Below are positions 27,520 to 35,897 of a DNA stretch of 64,000 bases, piece by piece. The stretch spans positions 248,001-312,000 of the forward strand of contig JADCLS010000005.1 of assembly GCA_026702845.1 (NCBI GenBank). Reading direction: 5' to 3'. The position numbers and the translations under genes are program-made. The notes under the pieces are model-generated. The model had not been told where the DNA came from and did not search any database. It was given only the letters and a program-made list of their open reading frames with translations. Every line of letters begins with the position of its first letter. The first letter of the stretch is position 1. Source of the DNA: Candidatus Heimdallarchaeota archaeon (GTDB lineage: Archaea; Asgardarchaeota; Heimdallarchaeia; Heimdallarchaeales; Kariarchaeaceae).

Positions 27520-27996
27520 ATGGATATTGTTGAATAATTATCATACAATGAATGGGCAGAAGAGCATTACTTCAAGCTGATATCAACTCTAGATAGAGAA
27601 GCCTGTAATAAAATTATCATTGGAAAAAGCATCCAGAAACTGTTATTCCATCTATATGAAGTCTACTGGTCATGGTTACACGTCATGACAGATCAAGATT
27701 TTGCGGATATGCCTGATGATGACTGGAGCTGTGAGAAATATTTGGAGTTGATTAGATCAGTCAGAAAGGAGATCTATACCTTTGCTGAATCAGATAGTAT
27801 CTCTAAGAGCACAATTTTACAATGGGAGAAGAATGACATTCCCTTTGAGAGCCCTAACCTCACAATCGTTATGAATTTCATCACTCATTCTGCCTATCAC
27901 AGAGGACAATTGGCCATATTGATGCATGAATGTGGTGTTGATACCATCGGGGAGACTGATATCAATCCCTATTATTATAGTAAAGCTCAACAATAA
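27520..27996 (+). pseudogene. DinB-like four-helix metal protein, interrupted by an in-frame TAA
   Basis: From ATG 27520 the frame reads Met-Asp-Ile-Val-Glu, then TAA at 27535-27537. It continues Leu-Ser-Tyr-Asn-Glu-Trp-Ala-Glu-Glu-His-Tyr-Phe, exactly the N-terminal phrase of DinB/YfiT-like proteins. The rest is intact: a probable metal His in Leu-Phe-His-Leu-Tyr and the His-Arg-Gly-Gln helix (Ala-Tyr-His-Arg-Gly-Gln-Leu-Ala) near the end. A shorter product from ATG 27685 would lack helix one and a metal ligand. Recent nonsense mutation, readthrough or a base-call error are all possible. DinB proteins are thiol-dependent transferases or stress proteins. Confidence 0.7.
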
Positions 27997-28129
27997 GAAA
28001 TAAGGTTATGGATTATATTTAGCTAAACAGAATTTATTTACTATGTTGGGTGATAAACTTAAATGATATGATTCAAAGTTTAAAAATAAAATCGAATAAT
28101 ATTAATACGCATCAATTATAACCAAACTT

Positions 28130-30151
28130 ATGTCTAATTCGAGGAGGATACTATCATTCATCATTTTAAACCTAATTTTGAGTTTGATAGCAATTCAGGT
28201 TTCATCAAATTATCCCACTGCAAACCTAGATTCTATGTCCATGGTGTTTACGGATAGCAATAACAATATAGTTCACCTTCAAGTGAATTCAGAAGGGGTA
28301 AAAAGAATATGGCAGAAACCTGTCTCTGTTGGATACCATTCAATCAAAATTACAGATCTTGATCTAGATGGCAAAAAGGAAGTACTTGCGGTAAATAATG
28401 ATTACACTATTGTTTGCTACGATTATGAAACGGGGGATATTGAATGGGAGTATTTATTTCCTACACAGGGAACACTTAATGCACAGATCAATATTGGGTA
28501 TATTACAGGTGATGGATATAATGAGATTATATTCAATAGGGCAGTTGGCTCATACTTAGATATCAGTAACAGGACCCTCCTAATTGTCACTCATGAAGGC
28601 GAGACATTAGGGCGGATTAATGCGCTTCTTCTGGGTGGTTCCACAGGATTTGATAATGTGAATCTCATCGATCTTGATGGGGATAATGATATGGAGATTA
28701 TTACATCACAAGGCTCTACTCTATGGCAACCGGGAGTTGGTGGAACTTATAATATCTCGGCATATGATTGGGATGTGAGTTTAAACATGACCAAGAAGTT
28801 ATGGAGTATTCAAGATGATGATATCGGTGGTAATACTCAATTAATCAGTACCATATATGAAGATGAGCCATATATCATCACTGCAGGCTGGTACAACAAT
28901 CCTATAAGAGCATTTGACAAAAACGGGCAGTCAATATGGAATAGAACATTGATTGAGAGTGATTATCTTCTTTGGTTTGCCGAACCACACTTAAACGTTA
29001 ATAATAATCATCTTTTTGTGGCACAACAGCAGTATTACTACAAAAATGATAGTTACAAATATTCTAATGATTCAAAACTTATCTGGAACTACACACCAGC
29101 TTTATTTGACATTGATATCAAAACTGGTGAAGATCTATCTGAACCTATAAATTTCCCTAATTCAAGAATGCTGATAACAAAAAACATTGATAGTAACAAA
29201 ATCGCAATTGCTAGTATAGATAGGAAGGTTGTTAGTGAGGAAGATGAAGAAGTAATAATAGACTATAATATGGGAATTTATTCCATCTCAAATAACGAAT
29301 TAATCGCCCAGTATCTCACTGATGATAACATTGGATGGAGTAGAATCTTTAACTTCTTAGAGAAATCAATTCCCTTGCTAGACTTAGGTGAGGAATATCC
29401 AGGAATAATCGTTCTTGATAATTATGATAGAATGTGGATATCTACACCTTCAAAAAATATTCAGCTTACCAAGTATGTAGTTGGGATCACCAATGCCTTT
29501 GTGGCAAATCAAGAAGAGAAATTAGATGGAACATTTATTGCAAATTATCCCAATATCCAGTTTGTTTCAATCATTATAATAATTCTTGTGAATATCTTAC
29601 TCTTTATCTCAATGATATTGGCCTATACTTACATCGATAATAAATTCCATGAAAGTTTTGGTAGGGATTGGAAGTTTCAGGCCTTCAAAAGAATGAAATC
29701 AATTTTCAAATCACTCGAAACCCAGGAAGGGATAAATAAGCAACTTTTTGCGTTAAATGCTGTTACTGAGGACGAGATAACTGATCTCAATAGTGAGCAG
29801 CTTACAGCTCTTGCCCCAGTACAAAGTGAAGAGTTCAGGAATTTTGTCAATATCTGGCTTAAGGAACATGAGAAGGAGATGAGTAAAATAAAGGCAGGAG
29901 ATGTGGCCATATTAGTTGAACTATTAGGTCTTTATCCAGGAGTAATCAATGCCAAGGAATTATCTCAATCTTTTGATGTTGCTAAATCCACTCTTTATCG
30001 AAGAGTAGATTTTTTGATGAACATAGGACTGATAGAGAGTGCCAAGGTTACTGACAAAACAGATCTTCGATCAAATGACATTGAAATAAGTGTTAATGGA
30101 ATTGAATTCTTGAAATCAATATTCTCTTCAATAAGTTTCTATTTCAGCTAA
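28130..30151 (+). CDS. Membrane FG-GAP-like sensor with cytoplasmic winged helix (paralogue of 4750)
   Basis: 673 residues. Signal/anchor helix at 7-27, propeller-like ectodomain to about 480, membrane helix at about 482-505, linker, and a C-terminal winged helix at about 590-665 (helix-turn-helix with Val-Ala-Lys-Ser-Thr-Leu-Tyr-Arg-Arg-Val). Ectodomain loops include Asp-Leu-Asp-Leu-Asp-Gly-x-x-Glu and Ala-Gly-Trp-Tyr-Asn-Asn-Pro-Ile-Arg-Ala-Phe-Asp, shared with the 4750 gene. With both membrane segments the propeller is outside and the winged helix inside, which makes a one-piece transmembrane transcription regulator plausible. The ligand is unknown. Confidence 0.75.
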   Translation: MSNSRRILSFIILNLILSLIAIQVSSNYPTANLDSMSMVFTDSNNNIVHLQVNSEGVKRIWQKPVSVGYHSIKITDLDLDGKKEVLAVNNDYTIVCYDYETGDIEWEYLFPTQGTLNAQINIGYITGDGYNEIIFNRAVGSYLDISNRTLLIVTHEGETLGRINALLLGGSTGFDNVNLIDLDGDNDMEIITSQGSTLWQPGVGGTYNISAYDWDVSLNMTKKLWSIQDDDIGGNTQLISTIYEDEPYIITAGWYNNPIRAFDKNGQSIWNRTLIESDYLLWFAEPHLNVNNNHLFVAQQQYYYKNDSYKYSNDSKLIWNYTPALFDIDIKTGEDLSEPINFPNSRMLITKNIDSNKIAIASIDRKVVSEEDEEVIIDYNMGIYSISNNELIAQYLTDDNIGWSRIFNFLEKSIPLLDLGEEYPGIIVLDNYDRMWISTPSKNIQLTKYVVGITNAFVANQEEKLDGTFIANYPNIQFVSIIIIILVNILLFISMILAYTYIDNKFHESFGRDWKFQAFKRMKSIFKSLETQEGINKQLFALNAVTEDEITDLNSEQLTALAPVQSEEFRNFVNIWLKEHEKEMSKIKAGDVAILVELLGLYPGVINAKELSQSFDVAKSTLYRRVDFLMNIGLIESAKVTDKTDLRSNDIEISVNGIEFLKSIFSSISFYFS

Positions 30152-30226
30152 TTTTTTGAAATATAATTCTCATACACACATCAATTTGACACAACGATTA
30201 TCTAAGGCTTACGACCTAGATGATTT

Positions 30227-31018
30227 GTGAAACTTGTGGATCTATCAGGAAAACGGGCACTCGTTGGAGGGAGCACTGACGGTATTGGCAAGGGTATTGC
30301 ATTACTCTTTGCTGAACTTGGTGCAGAAGTAGTTCTATTTGCTCGTAACGAGGAAAAGCTCAAGGAGACAATAAAAGAAATGAAAACACCGGATAAGCAG
30401 AAACATACTTATTTGGTGGCAGATTTTGTTAATTCAGAACTAGTCAAAGAAAGGGTTTTAGAATATATATCTAAACATGGTAGTTTTGATATTGTGGTGA
30501 ATAATACTGGAGGACCACCAGGTGGGCTTATTTCTGAAGCAGAGGAGGATGCATTTATTCTAGCATTTACCATGCATCTTGTAAATAATCAAAATATTGC
30601 AAAATTAGTCTTCCCTCACATGAAAGAAAAGAAGTGGGGACGATTTATCAACATCATCAGCAGCTCAGTGAGAGAACCCATCAACGGTTTAGGAGTATCT
30701 AATACTACAAGAGGTGCAGTAGCTTCTTGGGCGAAAACATTATCAAATGAACTTGCGCCTTATAATATAACTGTTAATAACTTGTTACCGGGATTCATAA
30801 AAACTGGTCGGTTGTACTCTATTGTCAACAGTAGAGCTGAAAAATCTGGTCGGGATCCCAAGGAGATCGAGCAAGAGATGGTAAATATGGTCCCCATGGG
30901 TCGTTTTGCTGAGACAAGGGAGATTGCCAATGCAGCTGCATTTCTTGCATCTCCAGCTGCCAGTTATATCACTGGAGTATCCCTGCAGGTGGATGGTGGC
31001 AGGTTAAAGAGTATTTGA
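30227..31018 (+). CDS. SDR-family protein lacking the usual catalytic Tyr/Lys
   Basis: 263 residues. Rossmann N-terminus Gly-Gly-Ser-Thr-Asp-Gly-Ile-Gly-Lys and Asn-Asn-Thr-Gly-Gly-Pro-Pro in place of Asn-Asn-Ala-Gly. After the Ser-Ser motif, the expected Tyr-x-x-x-Lys is replaced by Val-Ser-Asn-Thr-Thr-Arg-Gly. The C-terminus, Gly-Val-Ser-Leu-Gln-Val-Asp-Gly-Gly, is FabG-like. A known SDR subgroup has this Ser-Asn-x-x-Arg substitution, but its chemistry is unclear to me. It is followed 6 bp later by the GNAT gene, so the two are co-transcribed. Confidence 0.85.
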   Translation: MKLVDLSGKRALVGGSTDGIGKGIALLFAELGAEVVLFARNEEKLKETIKEMKTPDKQKHTYLVADFVNSELVKERVLEYISKHGSFDIVVNNTGGPPGGLISEAEEDAFILAFTMHLVNNQNIAKLVFPHMKEKKWGRFINIISSSVREPINGLGVSNTTRGAVASWAKTLSNELAPYNITVNNLLPGFIKTGRLYSIVNSRAEKSGRDPKEIEQEMVNMVPMGRFAETREIANAAAFLASPAASYITGVSLQVDGGRLKSI

Positions 31019-31024
31019 TGTGTT

Positions 31025-31564
31025 ATGGATATACGTAGTGAACGATTGAGAATTAGATACTTCAAAACTTCTGATTTGGAGAGTTTTGAGAATTACCGAT
31101 CAGATCCAGAAGTGGCTCGTTACCAGGCATGGACTAAAATGGATATGGCAGAATATCGAAAATTCATTATCCAGATGAGCTCCATGAAAATGGAGACCTT
31201 GCCGGATAATACCTGGATACAACTTGCTTTTGAGGAACTAGAAACAGGAGATCATATTGGGGATTGTGCCGTTAAACTCTTCGATAAGAAAAGACAGGCA
31301 GAGATAGGAATCACGTTGGCCCAAAAATACCAACAAAAGGGATATGCTACAGAGGGATTATCATTGCTCTATAACTACCTATTCACCAAAATGCGGCTAC
31401 ATCGTATTATTGCCATAGTAGATGTGGATAATGATCCCAGTATCAATATGATGGAGAAATTGGGAATGAGGCGTGAGGGGCATTTTATCAGTAATTTCAA
31501 CCTTTTTGGAGAATGGCGTTCTGAGTTTCAGTATGCCATACTAGCTGATGAATTTGCTAAATAA
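31025..31564 (+). CDS. GNAT-family acetyltransferase (RimJ/RimL type)
   Basis: 179 residues with the RimJ/RimL layout: an N-terminal Glu-Arg-Leu-Arg-Ile-Arg strand, acetyl-CoA loop Lys-Tyr-Gln-Gln-Lys-Gly-Tyr-Ala-Thr-Glu-Gly (about 98-108), and Met-Glu-Lys-Leu-Gly-Met-Arg-Arg-Glu-Gly-His-Phe near the C-terminus. It probably acetylates a protein N-terminus or a small amine. It lies immediately downstream of the SDR, and its stop touches the convergent gene at 31565. Confidence 0.85.
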   Translation: MDIRSERLRIRYFKTSDLESFENYRSDPEVARYQAWTKMDMAEYRKFIIQMSSMKMETLPDNTWIQLAFEELETGDHIGDCAVKLFDKKRQAEIGITLAQKYQQKGYATEGLSLLYNYLFTKMRLHRIIAIVDVDNDPSINMMEKLGMRREGHFISNFNLFGEWRSEFQYAILADEFAK

Positions 31565-32305
31565 TTACTTATTCTTTTTCTCATTCAATCCAGCTAAACT
31601 CTGAGCAATTCTACTAATACCACCAAGAAATATCGATATAGCGATTAACATAATCAAATCGGAATTCTCAATCGTTATGGAGGCAATTGTAATTGAACTG
31701 AATGCAGTCAAACCTAGTAGAATTGATGTTGCACCAATTAGGATCATGCTTATTTTCAACCAGAATGGGTAAGTGGGGTGAGATAAGCCAAGGAAAACTC
31801 GTCCGATTCCTTGAATAATGATTATTATAGCTAAAATAATTAAGATACTACTCTCTGCAAGGTCTGGGAAGATAATCACTATTGAAGCCATGATTAATAT
31901 AACTAATCCAATAAAAAGGCGAATTAGGCGTTTTGTTCCACCAATATTCTTGGAGTAAAAAGCATTAATCATTCGACCTAAACCTGATAACGCAAGCATA
32001 ATCGCAAAAATCACTATTATAGTATCAATTACAAGATCCTCATTGAGTAGCACATAGCTGGGTAAGATAAGAAATGACAATCCTAATATAAAATTAAAAA
32101 TTCTCATGGGTTTAGATGTTTTGTATGGTCGTGCTTTCTCAGTTTTTTTAATCTCCTTTTCTTTTCTTTCAACACCATCATAATAATCTTTTTTCACCTT
32201 CTTCCTTTCCTCTTTATGGTCTGCTTCTCTTTTTTCTCTATCTTTTTGTGCTTGTTCTCGTTCGTTCTTGACTCGTTCTTCCCGACTCATGTTGATCGAG
32301 TTCAT
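31565..32305 (-). CDS. HdeD/DUF308-like membrane protein with charged N-terminal tail
   Basis: 246 residues. The first ~65 residues are strongly charged (Glu-Arg-Glu-Gln-Ala-Gln-Lys-Asp-Arg-Glu-Lys type), probably a coiled coil on the inner face. Six membrane helices follow in three pairs, with Gly-Leu-Gly-Arg-Met, Gly-Ile-Gly-Arg-Val and Gly-Gly-Ile-Ser-Arg-Ile ends. This three-fold repeat is characteristic of DUF308/HdeD proteins. Role unknown; bacterial HdeD is linked to acid stress. Confidence 0.65.
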   Translation of the reverse strand: MNSINMSREERVKNEREQAQKDREKREADHKEERKKVKKDYYDGVERKEKEIKKTEKARPYKTSKPMRIFNFILGLSFLILPSYVLLNEDLVIDTIIVIFAIMLALSGLGRMINAFYSKNIGGTKRLIRLFIGLVILIMASIVIIFPDLAESSILIILAIIIIIQGIGRVFLGLSHPTYPFWLKISMILIGATSILLGLTAFSSITIASITIENSDLIMLIAISIFLGGISRIAQSLAGLNEKKNK

Positions 32306-32481
32306 ATTTGCATAATATTTATAAATTTCGAAATTTCATTTTGAACTCTTGATAAAAAAAAAAAGAAATAAAAACAAAATTAGACGTGTAATGTATTTCG
32401 ATGTGATATTCTTCATCCTCACCAAATCCTGTAAAATATTATGGATAAAATTTTTATTCTCTATTTCCTAACTCAACTCAA

Positions 32482-33546
32482 ATGAGTATTTTTCAATCGA
32501 AATATGGATCACCACCTGGTACTGCAAAATATACTGGAGAAAAGAAGGGTGAAATTGTAAAAGTAAATTTTCACCTGTTTAGCAAAAACAAGAAAAAAGG
32601 TTCTTTACAATCACATCAAGATATCGATATTGCTGAGACTGTAAATCTCATTGATAATAAGAATGTCAATTGGATTGAGATTGAAGGTTGTCATGACGTA
32701 GACATAATAATCCAATTAAAGTCACTTTTTAATATCCATGATTTATTGATTGAGGATATCCTGAACCCGAATCAGAGGCCTAAGGTTGATGATTTCAATA
32801 ATCAAATTGCGATATTCATTCGAAAACCATATGGAATGCCTGATTCTCATGAACTTTTTTCTGAGCAAGTTGGTATTATACTATTAGAAAATCTAGTTAT
32901 TAGTATAACTGAATCACCGGACAATTTTTTTGAGCCAATCAAACGTTCAATCAACAGAGCTTTTCCATTATTTTCATCTATGAGTGAAGATTTCTTAGCT
33001 TATAGTATGATAGATTTACTTATTGATAAATCATTAATGATCAATGAGGAATTAGAAAATAAAATTGCAGATCTAGAAGAGAAAATCAATGAACGTAAAC
33101 TAACAGGGATTAAAACTGATATATATTCCTTGCGTAGGGCTAATATCGCTTTCAGAAAAATGATACTACCTTTAAGGGAAATAGGTATCATTTTAAGAAG
33201 ACTGGATACAATTTTGATGAGTGAAAAGGTGAGAAGTTATCTAAAAGATGTGAATGATCACATCCTGAGTTTGATTGATTCAGTTGAGTTAAACAGAGAA
33301 TTAATCAGCTCACTTAGAGAGAGCTATTCTAATGAAATTAGCAATCAAATGAATGAAATAATGTTTACTTTGACTATCATTTCAACTATACTACTCCCAT
33401 TAACATTTCTAACAAGTCTCTATGGAATGAATTTTAGTTATATGCCAGAATTATCCTGGAGATATAGTTATTTCGTGCTTTGGGGAGTAATGTTAGCGAT
33501 TATCTCTGGTTTAATTTATTATTTTAAGAATAGAAGATGGCTCTAG
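32482..33546 (+). CDS. corA: CorA-type magnesium/divalent cation channel
   Basis: 354 residues. A soluble N-terminal funnel and long helices lead to two C-terminal membrane helices. The family signature Tyr-Gly-Met-Asn-Phe sits at the end of the first, preceded by Leu-Pro-Leu-Thr-Phe-Leu-Thr-Ser-Leu. Length and layout are normal for pentameric CorA channels. Expected to import Mg2+ (or Co2+/Zn2+) through the inner membrane. It stands alone between convergent genes. Confidence 0.92.
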   Translation: MSIFQSKYGSPPGTAKYTGEKKGEIVKVNFHLFSKNKKKGSLQSHQDIDIAETVNLIDNKNVNWIEIEGCHDVDIIIQLKSLFNIHDLLIEDILNPNQRPKVDDFNNQIAIFIRKPYGMPDSHELFSEQVGIILLENLVISITESPDNFFEPIKRSINRAFPLFSSMSEDFLAYSMIDLLIDKSLMINEELENKIADLEEKINERKLTGIKTDIYSLRRANIAFRKMILPLREIGIILRRLDTILMSEKVRSYLKDVNDHILSLIDSVELNRELISSLRESYSNEISNQMNEIMFTLTIISTILLPLTFLTSLYGMNFSYMPELSWRYSYFVLWGVMLAIISGLIYYFKNRRWL

Positions 33547-33580
33547 TTTTGCCCACTGGTGCGAAATTTATTTGTGAAGA

Positions 33581-33913
33581 TCATTTGAGAATGGAATCTA
33601 AAACAATAAGTAATCCTCCCAGAACTGCTAACCAACCTCCTCCTACAAAGCCTAGTATTAAGATCAACAATCCAAGAATAAAGCCTTCATTAATTGAAAT
33701 TTTATTCATCACTATAGCGATGAGCACTAGCCCTACTACTATTTGTGCTACATAACCTAACGTGTTATCTCCTATCATATTCATTCCTGATAAACCTAGA
33801 ATATCGATACTCATATTGAGCAATGAAAATACTCCTTTAATTAAGGCAACAATTCCTCCAAACAGGGTGAGGAGTATCCCAATCTTGTGTAAAGTACCAG
33901 TTTTTTTTGCCAT
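33581..33913 (-). CDS. Small membrane protein, three helices
   Basis: 110 residues with three predicted helices (about 10-30, 52-68, 76-106) and many Gly and Ile residues. It starts Met-Ala-Lys-Lys-Thr-Gly. The strong hydrophobic pattern favours this strand over the overlapping plus-strand frame. No family recognised. Confidence 0.5.
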   Translation of the reverse strand: MAKKTGTLHKIGILLTLFGGIVALIKGVFSLLNMSIDILGLSGMNMIGDNTLGYVAQIVVGLVLIAIVMNKISINEGFILGLLILILGFVGGGWLAVLGGLLIVLDSILK

Positions 33914-34018
33914 GAGTTGGTTTTTCTTTGGATTTATTTAAGGATATGTTGAGCAAAATAAACAAAATCCTAGCTGGAAAAGGTATATTTTTTTGGGAAC
34001 ATTTGATTTAATGTAGCT

Positions 34019-34219
34019 GTGCAAATCACCTTTTTGATAATTGTCTGTGTTGTTCTATTTATCATACTCATCTATTACTTCAAACGCCCACCACCACTTG
34101 ATTTGGAAGAATTGTTTGATGAAATTATCAGAAATAGCACATGTCAGCACTGTGAAGCGGATTTAGAGGATGAAGCGATGTTCTGTGAAGATTGTGGTCA
34201 ACGAGCATATCGAGACTGA
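34019..34219 (+). CDS. Small membrane-anchored zinc-ribbon protein
   Basis: 66 residues from GTG. One N-terminal membrane helix (about 3-22) is followed by a zinc ribbon, Cys-x-x-Cys...Cys-x-x-Cys (42-60). The ribbon (Phe-Cys-Glu-Asp-Cys-Gly) closely resembles the C-terminal ribbon of the next gene (Phe-Cys-Glu-Asn-Cys-Gly). The two are on the same strand and may be related parts of one system. Confidence 0.65.
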   Translation: MQITFLIIVCVVLFIILIYYFKRPPPLDLEELFDEIIRNSTCQHCEADLEDEAMFCEDCGQRAYRD

Positions 34220-34314
34220 GGTTTACGTAAAGAAAATCATAAAAAAGAGCATTTATTACTTTGCTTTGCAAAAGACTTCATAATCCTTTATCAACAGATC
34301 GTAGTGATCTGTTT

Positions 34315-35895
34315 ATGAGAATGGCTTGGATGCTGGTTTTGTTGCTTATGATTCAAGTTGCTTCAGCTGAACTTGGAGATGATTCAGATCCCGAGGAGAT
34401 AATTCCAGGTTTTCATCTAGGTTCACTAGAGGAGTATGGTACATACTGGTATAAGATTAACTTAACTGGAAATTACGAGATCATACTAGAAGCCAATGAA
34501 ACCACTGATTTTGATCTCTATATCTACGATTCATTTAATACAAGTATCGATAAATCCATCCATAATTATTATCCTGATTCCGTGACTGCCTACAACTATG
34601 ATGGTTTGTATCTGATTGCTATCTATGCCTATTCAGGCTCTGGAGCATATAGTTTGAATATCACTTCTTTCCCCCAAATTCCTGGAGATCATGAGAGCAA
34701 TCCCATGGATATTGCAGAGGGAGAGTATAGTCACTACCTTGATATTCGTGAAAGTATGTGGTATAATTGCAGTATGCTAGGTAATGTTGAGATTGAGCTA
34801 CAAGGTCCATCTGGATCTGATTTTGATCTCTATCTGTACTCACAATCTCTTGAGCTGATTAGTTATGATAGTGGTAGTTACTATCCAAAATCAATCACCA
34901 TCTACACTGTTAATGCCACATACTTGATCAAGGTATATGCTAGATCTGGAGCTGGAGAATTCTTACTCACAATACATAATTTTCCCCAAATTCAGGGAGA
35001 TAGTCCGGATAATCCCATTCCTCTGGAGATAGAAGATTCCAAAGCTGGATATTTGCCAGGATCTTCTGAAGACAACTCCATATGGTACTCAATATCGATT
35101 AGTGGTTATCAAAGATTTATCCTATTATCACCACTAGATGTCGATTTTGAGATGATTTTGTATGATGATGCATTAAGCCAAGTGGATTCTGCCACAGGTT
35201 CATATAGAAATGAGATGATGACAACTGAGGAATTGGATGGTGATTACCTGCTTGAGGTATACAGTTATTCAGGTTTGGGTAACTACACCCTGATCACTCA
35301 GGTAGTGGGGATAGGACCTGGAAGCAGTTATAATGATGCTGTGCTACTTGAGAATAACTATACAGGAATTATCCCCGGCCCAGCACTGGATCGATCATTT
35401 TGGTTCAGGATAGAGGTTACAGGAGATTATAGCATCAGCCTAACAGCTGAATTCTATAATGATTTTGATTTACGAGTCTATACATCTAATCTGTATTTAC
35501 TTGATTCAAGCACAGGTACTGATTATCCAGAACAAGTAGATTTAATTGATGTACAAGGAACGTATTTTGTGAATATAATACCATATTCTGACGATTATGG
35601 ATGGTTCATCCTGGAAATACATGAAATCAAGGATGATCCAGTATTATCATCATTTGAAGACTATACACAAGAAGAAGATGAATCTACAAATTATTTTCCT
35701 TTCATTACCTTCTTCGTTGTAATGATTGTGATCATGGGGTATAGCATTCGTAAAGTATTATTATCCAGACCGGCAAAGCCAAACAAGGTAATGGACAGAT
35801 TCCCCGTATCTGGACCAAGAATTTGTAGAGCTTGTAGCAATATTAATGAACCTGAAGCGATATTCTGTGAGAATTGTGGTACAAACCTATTATGA
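34315..35895 (+). CDS. Membrane protein with four PPC-like ectodomain repeats and a cytoplasmic zinc ribbon
   Basis: About 526 residues from ATG 34315, chosen because the signal peptide (Met-Arg-Met-Ala-Trp...Ala-Ser-Ala) begins there. Four ~100-residue beta repeats follow. Each has Asp-Phe-Asp-Leu-Tyr or a similar strand and a Gly-x-Tyr-Leu-x-x-Val-Tyr-Ala-x-Ser-Gly-x-Gly-x-Tyr pattern, as in bacterial pre-peptidase C-terminal (PPC) domains. A membrane helix lies near the C-terminus, then a Cys-x-x-Cys...Cys-x-x-Cys ribbon. PPC domains often bind glycans or polymers; linking one to a cytosolic zinc module suggests signalling or tethering. Confidence 0.75.
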   Translation: MRMAWMLVLLLMIQVASAELGDDSDPEEIIPGFHLGSLEEYGTYWYKINLTGNYEIILEANETTDFDLYIYDSFNTSIDKSIHNYYPDSVTAYNYDGLYLIAIYAYSGSGAYSLNITSFPQIPGDHESNPMDIAEGEYSHYLDIRESMWYNCSMLGNVEIELQGPSGSDFDLYLYSQSLELISYDSGSYYPKSITIYTVNATYLIKVYARSGAGEFLLTIHNFPQIQGDSPDNPIPLEIEDSKAGYLPGSSEDNSIWYSISISGYQRFILLSPLDVDFEMILYDDALSQVDSATGSYRNEMMTTEELDGDYLLEVYSYSGLGNYTLITQVVGIGPGSSYNDAVLLENNYTGIIPGPALDRSFWFRIEVTGDYSISLTAEFYNDFDLRVYTSNLYLLDSSTGTDYPEQVDLIDVQGTYFVNIIPYSDDYGWFILEIHEIKDDPVLSSFEDYTQEEDESTNYFPFITFFVVMIVIMGYSIRKVLLSRPAKPNKVMDRFPVSGPRICRACSNINEPEAIFCENCGTNLL

Positions 35896-35897
35896 GA

